A DNA stretch of 64,000 nucleotides from Natronorubrum daqingense (GTDB taxonomy: Archaea > Halobacteriota > Halobacteria > Halobacteriales > Natrialbaceae): the NCBI RefSeq assembly GCF_001971705.1, contig NZ_CP019327.1, positions 3,162,001 to 3,226,000 on the forward strand. Reading direction: 5' to 3'. The position numbers were made by a program, and so were the translations under genes. Positions within the stretch are counted from its first letter, which is position 1; the number at the start of each line of letters is the position of its first letter. The notes below the pieces were generated by a model. The model saw nothing but the letters and a program-made list of their open reading frames with translations, made no database searches and was not told where the DNA came from. Shown here piece after piece: positions 36,432 through 45,138 of this stretch.

Positions 36432-36863
36432 TCACTCGAACAGCGAGAAGTACGTCTCGATGTCGTCTTCAGTGATCGTTCGTCGGTCGGCGTGGTGAGC
36501 GAGGATCGTGGCTGCTCGTGCCACGTTGTCCGCGTAGTCTTCGAGAATATCCGCGAGGGCGACGCGGGCGTCCATCGAAACGCGATACCGATCGTCGATG
36601 TCGATTCTGGCGATTCGGTCGACGGGAGCGACTGGCAACTCGAGGTCGGTCTTGTCGATGACCCGCTCGACGCCGAAATCCTCCGCCATCAGCGTCTTGC
36701 GCCCGTCACGGGTCGCGTGCTCGGCAGCGTCGATCGCGAGTTCGCTGCCGTGCTCTTGGATCCGCGTTGCAAGTTCCCTCGACGCGTCGGCACTCACCCG
36801 AAGTTCGCCCGCATTCCGCCGGATGATGGTATCAACCGGGGCGAACGGGAGTTCGACGTTCAT
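36432..36863 (-). CDS. hstA: Archaeal histone, two fused histone folds
   Basis: 143 residues. Two histone folds follow each other: MNVELPFAPVDTIIRRNAGE to about residue 67, and PVAPVDRIARIDIDDRYRVS to the end, both with the helix-strand-helix pattern and conserved D/R pair (RKTLMAEDF, RRTITEDDI). Halophilic archaea carry such tandem fusions; they are acidic and may not wrap DNA like other histones. Upstream by 66 bases is the RPA-type gene, and downstream by one base the deacetylase. Confidence 0.95.
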   Translation of the reverse strand: MNVELPFAPVDTIIRRNAGELRVSADASRELATRIQEHGSELAIDAAEHATRDGRKTLMAEDFGVERVIDKTDLELPVAPVDRIARIDIDDRYRVSMDARVALADILEDYADNVARAATILAHHADRRTITEDDIETYFSLFE

Positions 36864-36929
36864 ATCATGATAGGCGAAGCAAACGCCCTTAACGCTTTTC
36901 CTCAGTGCTCGAGGAGGTTCCTCGGGACA

Positions 36930-38375
36930 TCAGAACACGTCGTTTGCGTCGAGCGTTCCGTCTCGGACGACGCCTCTGGCGGTTATCTCCTCGCCGAGGC
37001 CCACGTCGGTGTCGGTCTCGACGCTCATCGTCGTCTCGCCGTCGTCGAGGACGACCGGACTTCCAGCCTGGACGACGACGCCGGTGAACTCGATTTCCTC
37101 ACCCGCGTCCGGTTCGTCGCTCCCAGCGGAATCGTCACTCGAGCCATCGGTATCTGAACCCGCATCGGTCACATTGGCCCCCTCGGTGTCGTCGTCACCG
37201 GCGAACGACGACAGCCCTGCGTTCTCGTCTCGACCGTCGTCTTCGCTCTCTGCGGACGTCGTCTCCGAATCGGACTCGAGCACCGTGATCGTCGACTGCC
37301 AACCAGCGGAGGCCTCGAGATCGTCCTGCCAGCCGTCCTGAATCTCCACGTCGCCGAGGGCGACCTCGTCGCCCGGACCGATATCGATATCGGCCTTCTC
37401 GCCCCACATCGCCACGCGGATGTCGCCGGTCGCGTCCTGCACGCGAATGTTTCGAACCTGTCCTTCGGAGCCGTCGTCACGGTCGAAGGTTCGTTTTGGG
37501 TCGGCCGAGCGGACGACGCCGGCGATGTCCACCGTCTGGTCGATTTCGATCTCCTCGATTGGCGTACTCTCTGGAACGTACTCCACTTCTTCGTCGACTT
37601 CTTCGACCGCGCCGCGGTTGCCGACGTGGAGTTCGAGGTTCCCGTCCCGATCCTTGACGTAGCCGTCGACGACCTCGACGGTGGTACTGGGGTCGATCTC
37701 CGTCGCCGTCTCGGCCTGTTCGTCCCACAACGTCACGCGCACCCGCCCGGTCGAATCGCCGAGGACGAGATTCGAGACCTTCCCCTCGGAGCCGTCGTCG
37801 CGGTCGAACGTGCGAACGCTGCCGGTGTCGAGGACGATGCCGACGAGATTGACGTTCGAGAGGCCAAGCGAGAGCGCCTCGACGGTGTGGGTATCGGCGA
37901 CTTGTACGTCACCGATTTCGGTGTCCGGATCGGGTTCGACATCGTCGACGCTGACCTCGACGCCGCTGTAGCCTTCCTTCGGTCGCCCCTTGATTCGAAG
38001 TACCTGTCCTTCCTCGAGTTCTCCGATGGCGGCCTCGGCGTGCTCGTCCCAGAACGCGGCTCGCACGGAGCCGGTCTCGTCCGCGACTTCGACGTTGACG
38101 ACGCGACCGTCCTCGTCCTCGCCGTCGCGTTCGAACGTCCGAACCTCGCCGATGCTGATGACTTTGGCGACGAACTTCGCTTCCTCCATCCCGGGTTCGA
38201 TGTCGGCGATGCCGCCGACCTCGCTCTCGCCGACTTCGTGAGCGACGAGCATCGCCGCCGTCTCCTCGTCCGCGAGTCCCCCCATCTGCTCGACTTTCGC
38301 CTCGACGGCCTCGCGAAACTCCTCGAGGGAGACGTCGGCCTCGAGGTCTTCGTACACGCCCTCGATGTCGCTCAT
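36930..38375 (-). CDS. rpa2: RPA-type single-stranded DNA-binding protein, three OB folds
   Basis: 481 residues from ATG 38375. Three OB folds are marked by near-identical segments: RTFERDGEDEDGRVVNVEVA with FWDEHA, RTFDRDDGSEGKVSNLVLG with LWDEQA, and RTFDRDDGSEGQVRNIRVQ with MWGEKA. An Asp/Ser-rich linker (about residues 365-420) and a small C-terminal OB-like segment end it. The role is binding single-stranded DNA in replication and repair. Two further in-frame ATGs upstream would put the start at the promoter; the ATG at 38375 sits about 28 bases after a TATA box. I recall the same gene order in Haloferax volcanii (rpa2, hstA, deacetylase). Confidence 0.9.
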   Translation of the reverse strand: MSDIEGVYEDLEADVSLEEFREAVEAKVEQMGGLADEETAAMLVAHEVGESEVGGIADIEPGMEEAKFVAKVISIGEVRTFERDGEDEDGRVVNVEVADETGSVRAAFWDEHAEAAIGELEEGQVLRIKGRPKEGYSGVEVSVDDVEPDPDTEIGDVQVADTHTVEALSLGLSNVNLVGIVLDTGSVRTFDRDDGSEGKVSNLVLGDSTGRVRVTLWDEQAETATEIDPSTTVEVVDGYVKDRDGNLELHVGNRGAVEEVDEEVEYVPESTPIEEIEIDQTVDIAGVVRSADPKRTFDRDDGSEGQVRNIRVQDATGDIRVAMWGEKADIDIGPGDEVALGDVEIQDGWQDDLEASAGWQSTITVLESDSETTSAESEDDGRDENAGLSSFAGDDDTEGANVTDAGSDTDGSSDDSAGSDEPDAGEEIEFTGVVVQAGSPVVLDDGETTMSVETDTDVGLGEEITARGVVRDGTLDANDVF

Positions 38376-38401
38376 TCTATGTTCGTGCATGAGTAGGCCG
38401 C

Positions 38402-38409
38402 GCATAAGC
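38402..38409 (-). promoter_or_regulatory. TATA box of the rpa2-histone-deacetylase unit
   Basis: Read on the minus strand, GCTTATGC lies about 28 bases before ATG 38375, as expected for a nearly leaderless transcript. Confidence 0.45.
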
Positions 38410-38612
38410 GTTGTTCATTCGTCGTATCGGGCCGCCACTACTGAGCGCGCTGACGTGGCTGTCAGCACCCGTCTGTCGAAACATCGGCCGCTCGAGTGAA
38501 CTAACTGCGATCGGTCTCTCGAGTGACCTCGAGCGAGACTGCATACTATCGTTGGTCGCGTAATCGTATATAAACCTCAGCGCATACCAACTCCAAACGA
38601 AAGAAGGAGTCG

Positions 38613-40334
38613 TCAGAAGTACAGCGATTCGATTCGCTCCGCCGTTCGGAGTGCCAGCGCCTGTCCCGTGTTCGTCGGATTCGGACCACCGAGGCCGTTG
38701 GCCATGGCGCTGTGATCGCCGACGAAGAGTCGGTCGACGTCGTACGCCTCGCAGTTCTCGTCGACGACTTCGCCCATCCGCATCGAACTCTGTAAGTGGA
38801 GCAAGAGCGGCGGTGCGTCTGCCCGGTGAACGTGACTCGCGCCGGCGGATTGCAGGAGGTCCGCCGCGGTTTCTGCGAGTTGGTCCCGTTTCTCGTCGTC
38901 ATCCGGATGTGGCTCCCACGTCACGTCGGCGACCGGGCCGTGCTCGTCGGCCGCATCCTCGTCGACGCTGACGCCGTTGTCTTCGCGCGGCAAATCGTCC
39001 GTGATAATTAGGATCGACAGCGACCGCCGATAGTCGGCCATCCGCGCTTTGAGGTCTTCGCCGGTGACCCAGCCGCGGCTATCCCACGGCGCGTCTGTAT
39101 CCACGTCGATGTCGAACGCGTACCCCGCCTGACTGAACCCGTAGTTCTGGAAGCTCGCGATACCCGGCGTCCCGCCGACCATCTCGAAACAGCCGACACC
39201 CGGTTCGTCGTAGCGCGCGGCTGCGTTGTGGCCGACGAAGGGATCGATCGTTTGCTGGCCGGTGACCTCCTCGATCGTCTCCTCGTCGAAAACGCCGGTG
39301 ACGAAGTCGAACCAGTGAGTCGTCAGTCCCGTCCCAACCGTCCCGTTATCCGGCAGGTCGGAGTTGAGCCACAGACGCGGCGTCTCGATACAGCCTGCTG
39401 CCATCACGACCACGTCGGCTTCGATCTCGCCGGTTTCGCCCGTCCACGTATCCCGGTACTCGACGCCGGTCGCCTCGGGGTCGCCAGCCCACCCCGCTGA
39501 ATCGGTCGTGACGTTCGTGACGAACGTGTTGGGCCGAATCGTTACGTTGCCGGTCTCGAGCGCCCGCGGGACGTAACTCACGTTGCTCGATTTTCGAGAC
39601 TTTTCCGAGACGGGGGCCTCGAGTGGCGTCGGCGCACCCTGGTAGTGGTCGCCCGCGAGGGTGTCACCCTCGACGTCTGGATAGGTGAACGGGCCGTCGT
39701 AGCCGTCGTCCTGTATGGTTTCGTCCGGCGGCGTGACCGCGTTCGGTTGTGGTCGGTAACCCGCGTCGACGACGTTCAACTGGTCGATCAACTCGATGCC
39801 GGCGTTTGCTGCCCCCTCGTAGAAGACCTCCTCTTTGGCCGTGGTCGGTGCCGGATGCACGTCGCAGATGTCCTCGTTTTGCTGGTAGTACGGCACCAAC
39901 TCCTCGTAGTCGATCGGCCAGTGATCTTGCTCCTCGAAGGCGTAGGGATACGCTCGCGGGTGATTACCGAAGTAGTGCAGCGTCGTCCCGCCGACGCCCG
40001 CGATCTGGGAGATGTACATCGGGTCCGCTGTCGAGCGATCCCACTCCGGCCGGTCGCGATCCGCGGGACCGAATCGGAACCGCCCGCCGTTGGAGTCGTT
40101 CGTCGCGTTTTCGCGCAAATCGAACTGCTCGTCTAACAACTCGCCGCTCAGGTCGTTCGGATCGCTGCTCTCGGTCCCGCCCGCTGTTTCGTGTGGGTCC
40201 TCCCACTGTTCGTTGCCGTGCCACGGCCCCGCCTCGAGCACGAGCGTGTCGATACCGAGGTCGCCGAGTCGCCACGCGAGGGCCGGTCCGTCGCCGCCTG
40301 CGCCGATCACGATCACGTCTGGATGTTCTGTCAT
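38613..40334 (-). CDS. GMC-type FAD dehydrogenase, large subunit
   Basis: 573 residues from ATG 40334. FAD-binding VIVIGAGGDGPALAWRL at the N-terminus; the later GCIETPRLWLNS motif and the C-terminal HLQSSMRMG...NPTNTGQALA region are those of the GMC oxidoreductase/gluconate 2-dehydrogenase flavoprotein. It would oxidise a sugar, sugar acid or alcohol and pass electrons to a membrane partner. It follows the small-subunit-like gene after 14 bases. No signal of its own is visible; TAT export would be with the partner. Frame extension upstream of 40334 overlaps that partner and is rejected. Confidence 0.87.
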   Translation of the reverse strand: MTEHPDVIVIGAGGDGPALAWRLGDLGIDTLVLEAGPWHGNEQWEDPHETAGGTESSDPNDLSGELLDEQFDLRENATNDSNGGRFRFGPADRDRPEWDRSTADPMYISQIAGVGGTTLHYFGNHPRAYPYAFEEQDHWPIDYEELVPYYQQNEDICDVHPAPTTAKEEVFYEGAANAGIELIDQLNVVDAGYRPQPNAVTPPDETIQDDGYDGPFTYPDVEGDTLAGDHYQGAPTPLEAPVSEKSRKSSNVSYVPRALETGNVTIRPNTFVTNVTTDSAGWAGDPEATGVEYRDTWTGETGEIEADVVVMAAGCIETPRLWLNSDLPDNGTVGTGLTTHWFDFVTGVFDEETIEEVTGQQTIDPFVGHNAAARYDEPGVGCFEMVGGTPGIASFQNYGFSQAGYAFDIDVDTDAPWDSRGWVTGEDLKARMADYRRSLSILIITDDLPREDNGVSVDEDAADEHGPVADVTWEPHPDDDEKRDQLAETAADLLQSAGASHVHRADAPPLLLHLQSSMRMGEVVDENCEAYDVDRLFVGDHSAMANGLGGPNPTNTGQALALRTAERIESLYF

Positions 40335-40348
40335 GAGTGTCGTGTCTG

Positions 40349-41377
40349 TTAGTAGTCGTTCTCCTGGAATTCGCTTACTTCGACGCCCCGGTACGCCGCG
40401 TATCCCGGCTCGAGCCCGGGGTAGTCCGTCTGCTGACGGCTCTGGACCTCGTCGATCGGTGTCTCGAGGTCGCGTTCCGTCGGCGGATCCGTCTTCGTCT
40501 CGCCGTAGCCGGCCCACTCGCTGTAGTAGCCCATCACCGCGAGAATTTGCAGCGTCATGACCACGTCCGGCATCGTTTCGGGCGCGGCGATGAGTTCGGA
40601 CAGTTCGTCCTCGAGGATCTCGACCGGCTCGCCGCCGAACAGCCACTCGAGACAGCGCAGTCGATCTCGTGGGGAGAGCCGGACGAGCGCACCGCCACCG
40701 TCGAACGCCGAGCGCGCTTCGACGTCGTCTTCGGGCTCGCCGCGGGCCACGAACTCGAGTGCGACGAGGTCGAAAATTGCTGCAAATACTGGTGCGTAGG
40801 GGTAGGTCACCGACTCGCCGTCGACGGTCTCCTCGGTCGTCGTAATCGCGTACTCCACGTCGACCCTCCCTTCGTCGCCCGGTCGGTCGACGCCGATCTC
40901 GAGGCCGCGGAGCGAACCGAATACCGTGTCGACGTCCGTCAACCCGGCCCGTCGGACTCGATATCCCTCGATCGTCGAGTGATCGTCACGAACGTCCTCG
41001 AGAATTTCCTCGAGGTCGCTCTCCCCGACGTCGATACTCAATGCCGACGCGACGAGCCACGAGAGTCCCTCAGCCCGCAACTCCTCCGAATTGTTGTAGT
41101 TCCAGATGAGGAACTCCCCGAGATCGACGTCGAGTCCCCCTGGTTCGTGTTCGGACCCGAGTTCGTCGGCGAGACTCGGCGTTTCGGGCACGATTGCGTC
41201 GACGATCGACCGAAACGTATCCCGGGTGTGGGTGCTCGTCTCGAGGGTCGTCGGCCCGTCGCCAGCACCTGCCGTAACTGCCGGTAGCCCCGCCAGCGAG
41301 GCGATTCCGGTCCCGCCGATGCCGCCGAGCACCGTTCGACGGGACAGTCCATTACCGTGTTTGTCATTTGGTCCCAT
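40349..41377 (-). CDS. TAT-exported gluconate 2-dehydrogenase subunit 3-like protein
   Basis: 342 residues. A twin-arginine signal (LSRRTVLGGIGGTG) is followed by TFRSIVDAIVPETPSL, the start of the gluconate 2-dehydrogenase subunit 3 domain. This non-catalytic subunit accompanies the GMC flavoprotein and, via its signal, may carry it folded across the membrane. The substrate of the pair cannot be told from sequence. ATG 41377 is the first gene of the two-gene operon. Confidence 0.83.
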   Translation of the reverse strand: MGPNDKHGNGLSRRTVLGGIGGTGIASLAGLPAVTAGAGDGPTTLETSTHTRDTFRSIVDAIVPETPSLADELGSEHEPGGLDVDLGEFLIWNYNNSEELRAEGLSWLVASALSIDVGESDLEEILEDVRDDHSTIEGYRVRRAGLTDVDTVFGSLRGLEIGVDRPGDEGRVDVEYAITTTEETVDGESVTYPYAPVFAAIFDLVALEFVARGEPEDDVEARSAFDGGGALVRLSPRDRLRCLEWLFGGEPVEILEDELSELIAAPETMPDVVMTLQILAVMGYYSEWAGYGETKTDPPTERDLETPIDEVQSRQQTDYPGLEPGYAAYRGVEVSEFQENDY

Positions 41378-41551
41378 TCCACTTCCTCCGAGTACCCCAG
41401 GATACTAAATCTAATGGTATAATTAATTAAATTCTGTGACTGTGGCGGGGTACGATATATGTGGTGCCCGTTCGAGGCAGAGTGCACGCTTCGTTTCTCC
41501 GCGAGTCAGCCCAGAGTGAACCTCCGATACTGGCAGTTTCGAGTGCTCCCC

Positions 41552-41571
41552 AGGGGGTTTACGAACCCCCT
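41552..41571. other. Hairpin upstream of tRNA-Arg
   Basis: AGGGGGTT-tacg-AACCCCCT is an 8-base perfect stem with a tetraloop in the 294-base gap before tRNA-Arg. It is 100 bases upstream of the tRNA and 175 from the divergent dehydrogenase start. A TATA-like TTTAATG (41641-41647) serves the tRNA. Nothing else is seen in the gap. Confidence 0.35.
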
Positions 41572-41671
41572 CGAGAAACCCCGTTTGCGCGGCGTCTGTG
41601 CACGAGAGTGCCAGCCGGCGACCGGTCCCTTTCGAAAGGGCTTTAATGTGCACGCGGTTACGAAGAGATGA

Positions 41672-41744
41672 GTCCTGGTAGGGTAGTGGACTATCCTCTT
41701 GGCTTGCGGAGCCAGGGACCGGAGTTCAAATCTCCGTCAGGACG
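41672..41744 (+). tRNA. tRNA-Arg(GCG)
   Basis: Acceptor halves GTCCTGG and TCAGGAC pair (one G-T) with discriminator G. The anticodon stem TTGGC/GCCAG holds loop TTGCGGA (anticodon GCG), and the T-arm is CGGAG-TTCAAAT-CTCCG. CCA is not encoded. Its 3' 49 bases recur at 43066-43114, the mark of an element inserted at the tRNA 3' end. Confidence 0.95.
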
Positions 41745-41844
41745 CTCACTTATCGCGAGTGCTTCACGTTGTTCAGCACTCGCTCTGCGTTCGGTCCTGA
41801 CGTGCCTCACGCTCACTCCGTTCGCGTGAGACTCCGTCAGGACG
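41745..41844. repeat. Left copy of the tRNA-Arg trailer repeat
   Basis: One 67-base unit (41745-41811) and a 33-base tail (41812-41844, ending GTCAGGACG). The same sequences follow the partial tRNA at 43115, where the unit is present three times. Together with the 49 tRNA bases this makes a direct repeat of about 149 bases bounding the inserted segment. Confidence 0.85.
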
Positions 41845-41869
41845 TAACGGGCTACGCCCGTCCTGCAGT

Positions 41870-42151
41870 CTTGATGCTGGACTTCGCCCGGTGGAAGTCA
41901 AGCGAGCAAAGACAACGTGGATTGATATTGATAACGCAGGGCTACGAATTCCCAAAGAAGAGAGTTCAGAAAATGAGGGCCATTGGACTGTTGGACTACA
42001 GGACAGAACAGCAAAGGCTCTTGATCGATGGTTGGAAGAGCGGAAGCAGTACGACTTGTATGAAGGGACAGATTAGCTATGGCTCACACGCTTTGGGAAC
42101 CCTTATCAGACAAGTTCTCTCCGGCAAGTGTTAGAAACACTGTTGAAATAG
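41870..42151 (+). pseudogene. Tyrosine integrase remnant
   Basis: One frame reads LDAGLRPVEVKRAKTTWIDI, then IPKEESSENEGHWTVGLQDR and YEGTD, hits TAG at 42074-42076, and continues LWLTRFGNPYQTSSLRQVLE to TAG 42149. This is the middle of a haloarchaeal XerC/D-type integrase, with the first catalytic Arg (GLRPVE) but without the N-terminal DNA-binding part, the HxxR box or the nucleophilic Tyr. The gene is truncated at both ends, and broken in the middle. It lies just inside the left tRNA-Arg repeat, so it is very likely the integrase that made the insertion. Confidence 0.8.
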
Positions 42152-42348
42152 TGGAAATCTCAACCCAATTCGGTTCAGGTTCTATCACTTATCCATATTC
42201 CATTTTCATTAACAATGATTCAATTACTATCCTTCTATAAATAGACATCTATTGAATTATGTCAATTAGAGTGGGTTATCCCAGATAATACCCACATGGC
42301 GATAACACTTATAATTCTCAAAACTAATCATGAAAATGAAATACAATA

Positions 42349-42891
42349 ATGGAAAGTGACTTCGTAAATCCATACTTCAAAAACTTCCTATCTGGGTCGG
42401 TTGCAATTTGGTTTCTCGGCTCTATTATTTCATTGGTTTTATTCTCAATTAATGTTATATTAGGATTTCTATCATCGATTATCGTTGGTTTGGGAATATC
42501 GTATTTCCTGTTCTTTACAATAGCAACTATGTGTGAAGATCTCATAGATAAGAAAGCTAATCATGATGAAATCGTAGGAAACCATGACGAGATACTCAGT
42601 GATAGCCGAGAGGATGAATTAGACAGTACGGAAGGAGCAGATAAGCCGGAAGTAGTAGGAGAATTGAACCACAGTGTTGTTGAAAACTCGAATATCATTA
42701 GTATACCTGACGAAGATGTCTCAATCTTTGAAGTCACGGATGAAGAACGGAGTGGGGAATTCATTCTACAAAACGGAAGTATAAGGGTCGCATCACCGAT
42801 GTATCAGAGAAAGTTCGGTGAAGAATGGGTGGCAGAAGCGAAAGAATATTTGGCCTCTGAAATCTCAGATAAGAATAACGGTACATTCTGA
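42349..42891 (+). CDS. Orphan membrane protein of the tRNA-Arg element
   Basis: 180 residues, AT-rich codons unlike the surrounding core. Two hydrophobic helices (about residues 14-60: VAIWFLGSIISLVLFS, ILGFLSSIIVGLGISYFLFF), then an acidic soluble part of about 120 residues ending in VASPMYQRKFGEEWVAEAKE. This is the only intact gene between the tRNA-Arg repeats. I do not recognise it. As a sole cargo gene it may protect the element or host (for example exclusion of related elements), but this is speculation. The gap 42152-42348 is AT-rich without other genes. Confidence 0.7.
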   Translation: MESDFVNPYFKNFLSGSVAIWFLGSIISLVLFSINVILGFLSSIIVGLGISYFLFFTIATMCEDLIDKKANHDEIVGNHDEILSDSREDELDSTEGADKPEVVGELNHSVVENSNIISIPDEDVSIFEVTDEERSGEFILQNGSIRVASPMYQRKFGEEWVAEAKEYLASEISDKNNGTF

Positions 42892-43065
42892 CTTACTATA
42901 CCGCTTCCAGTTGGTAGCAGCTAATATGGTACGTTGGTCCCACTCCAATACAATGGGATTTATGTACCACTGCCCGATTTATGAACTGTCACGGACGAAA
43001 ACAACCTGGTAAATAGTCAAATGCCTTTGATACGGCCATTTAGTGTGGTTGTATCCATAACGAGG

Positions 43066-43114
43066 CTCTTGGCTTGCGGAGCCAAGGACCGAAGTTCAAA
43101 TCTCCGTCAGGACG
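43066..43114 (+). repeat. Duplicated 3' end of tRNA-Arg (right attachment site)
   Basis: The 49 bases from the anticodon arm to the discriminator repeat those of tRNA-Arg at 41696-41744, with two G-to-A changes. One of them breaks a T-stem pair, so the copy cannot be a working tRNA. It marks the right end of an insertion whose repeat spacing is 1370 bases. 42892-43065 holds no gene. Confidence 0.9.
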
Positions 43115-43348
43115 CTCACTTATCGCGAGTGCTTCACGTTGTTCAGCACTCGCTCTGCGTTCGGTCCTGACGTGCCTCACGCTCACTTATCGCGAGTGCT
43201 TCACGTTGTTCAGCACTCGCTCTGCGTTCGGTCCTGACGTGCCTCACGCTCACTTATCGCGAGTGCTTCACGTTGTTCAGCACTCGCTCTGCGTTCGGTC
43301 CTGACGTGCCTCACGCTCACTTCGTTCGCGTGAGACTCCGTCAGGACG
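43115..43348. repeat. Three tandem 67-base repeats and a 33-base tail
   Basis: Units at 43115-43181, 43182-43248 and 43249-43315 are identical as far as I can read, then a 33-base tail to 43348. Each unit holds GAGTGC/GCACTC and GGTCCTGACG; the latter pairs with the tRNA 3' end CGTCAGGAC. The junction CTCACGC/GCGTGAG forms another stem. The left end of the element has only one unit, so the array grew after insertion. 43349-43495 shows no other feature. Confidence 0.9.
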
Positions 43349-43495
43349 CTTTCAATTGAATACTTCGCTGTGTCCCATCTCGAGTGAGTAGCAGGTGCTT
43401 TCTCGAGTTCCCACCTCCACAAGCAACCGGAATGTGCCTGCAGGGAGCGGACCTGTCTGCGACACTGAGGTAGGCTCGACACTCCTGTCCAACCT

Positions 43496-44398
43496 ATGAG
43501 AGACACTGACGGGAAGCAGACCACTGCGGGGAGAAATTCACACGAAACCGACGCCAACTCGAGTGGCGTGAGTCGACGGCGAGTCCTCCGAACGACGGCA
43601 GTGACGGCCGTCGCCGGGGCCGGAGTTGCCGGTGTGACGGGGACCGCTTCGGCGGGGGTCTTTTCGGGCTGTGACGACTGGCTCGAGGCTCCCGCGGAGT
43701 ACCCCGAGATCGATCTGACGAGTTCGAATCCGACGGCGTCGAATCTCGAGGATGAGGACGACCTCGTCATTTACGTCCACGGCTGGCTCGGACTCGAGAC
43801 CAGCACCGATCAGGCGTACACGCTCGAGGAGGCGTTCGCGGAGAACGACTACGACGTCCCCGTCGTCGCGGCGTCCTGGGAGGCGGACACGCTGAACTAC
43901 TGGAGTGCCGAAAGCGAGTCCGAGACGGCCGGCCGGCGATTGGCGTCGTGGCTCGAGTCCGATCGGATCGACCTCGAGGACGGGACGGTTCGACTGGTCG
44001 GCCACTCCCTGGGCGGCCGAGTTTGCCTCGAGACGCTGGCGGCGCTCGGCGAGGAGGCGAGCGTCGACGACGTCGCGCTGGTCGGGGCTGCAGTCGACGA
44101 CGATTCGGTCTGTACGGACGGCGAGTACGCCTACGGCATCGCCACCAGTGCCGACGCGGTGTCTAACTACCACTCCGAAAACGACGATAGCGTCTGCTAC
44201 GGCTACGATATCCAGTCGCTCTCGAGCGGCCTGGGCTGTGGCGGTGCCGACTGCGAGGGTGGGCTGGTCACCGGAGACAGCGGCTCGACGCCGGAGAACT
44301 ACACCGACGTCGACGTCACCGACGCGGTCGACGACCACTGTGACTACACGAAACCCGACGTCGGCTGTGTACCCGAACTCGTCGACGACTTCGAGTGA
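43496..44398 (+). CDS. TAT-exported lipase-like alpha/beta hydrolase
   Basis: 300 residues. Twin-arginine signal VSRRRVLRTTAVTAVAG with a cut near TASAG. The hydrolase fold shows an oxyanion segment YVHGWLG and nucleophile elbow VGHSLGGRV (Ser), with candidate Asp and His later (AVDDDSVC, DAVDDHCDY). Several cysteines in the C-terminal third may form disulfides, fitting an extracellular enzyme. Substrate is probably an ester or lipid. ATG 43496 is the only good start. Confidence 0.83.
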   Translation: MRDTDGKQTTAGRNSHETDANSSGVSRRRVLRTTAVTAVAGAGVAGVTGTASAGVFSGCDDWLEAPAEYPEIDLTSSNPTASNLEDEDDLVIYVHGWLGLETSTDQAYTLEEAFAENDYDVPVVAASWEADTLNYWSAESESETAGRRLASWLESDRIDLEDGTVRLVGHSLGGRVCLETLAALGEEASVDDVALVGAAVDDDSVCTDGEYAYGIATSADAVSNYHSENDDSVCYGYDIQSLSSGLGCGGADCEGGLVTGDSGSTPENYTDVDVTDAVDDHCDYTKPDVGCVPELVDDFE

Positions 44399-44482
44399 GC
44401 GAAGACAGACATCCGCGGCGATAGTAACGATCTCCGCCTCGCTCGAGTGACGCAAAGCGTCGTCACTCGAGGGTCAAAGGTA

Positions 44483-45035
44483 GGTGAGAGGAGTAAGCCC
44501 CCTTCTGTTCGTCCCGGCATTCGGCTGAGCGTCCGCGCCGTCCGCGGCGAGGCCGCGGGGCGTTCGGGCTACCACGGCACGGACTTGCACCGGTGAGGGT
44601 TCGCCGTTCCATCGATCCTCGACCGTCTGAGTGTGGTCGATCGCGTCGAACGCGATCCACGGGTTCGAACCGTGTAACGAAGCGACCACACGCGGTTCGC
44701 GGCTATGGCCGCGCACCTGTCGGCGACGCTCGCGTCAAAGACGCGCGAATCGCCCTTCCTCTGCGGGTCAACTCCCCTTCCTCTCGGTCGGGTTCGCACG
44801 CATCATCGGTCGGGTCGAGACGTGTCGTTTCTGTTCCAGAGCCAGCGGTCTCCCGCTCCGGATTTGCATCCGGTCACCTGCCCGAACAGGTGGGGGGACT
44901 TTCCTCGCGCGCGTTACGCGGCTCTACGAGCCGGGCAACGGTGTGTGCGGTATGCGACTCGAGGAGTCACATCACGTTGGACAACTGGATCGTTGCCGAC
45001 CCAGTCGCCGCGGCAGCCAGGCTCTCTCTCCCACC
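44483..45035 (-). ncRNA. rnpB: RNase P RNA
   Basis: Read on the minus strand, the conserved GAGGAAAGTCCCCCCAC (about 44892-44906) and the distal ACAGAAGGGGGCTTAC (44493-44508) pair to form P4 with its bulged U (AAG-U-CCCCC with GGGGG-CUU). Between them are specificity-domain elements such as GGATGCAAATCCGG. The ends are inferred: 5' GGTGGGAG (45028-45035) pairs with 3' CTCTCACC (44483-44490) as P1, and TTATTC (45055-45060) is about 24 bases upstream. If the P1 choice is right, the RNA is about 553 bases, longer than usual, with an extended P2/P3 region. The RNA is the catalytic part of the enzyme that trims tRNA 5' ends. Confidence 0.9.
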
Positions 45036-45138
45036 GTTTGTAGGACCGTCGGCCGAATAAGTCCCTCGGTCGATTCGCCCGCAGTTCACCGGCGTCGAAT
45101 GGAAGCGCTTTAGGAGCACAATTCCCATGTATATCTGT

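Noticed and set aside
43115-43315. CRISPR array
   Set aside because: The three units are contiguous 67-base repeats without unique spacers.
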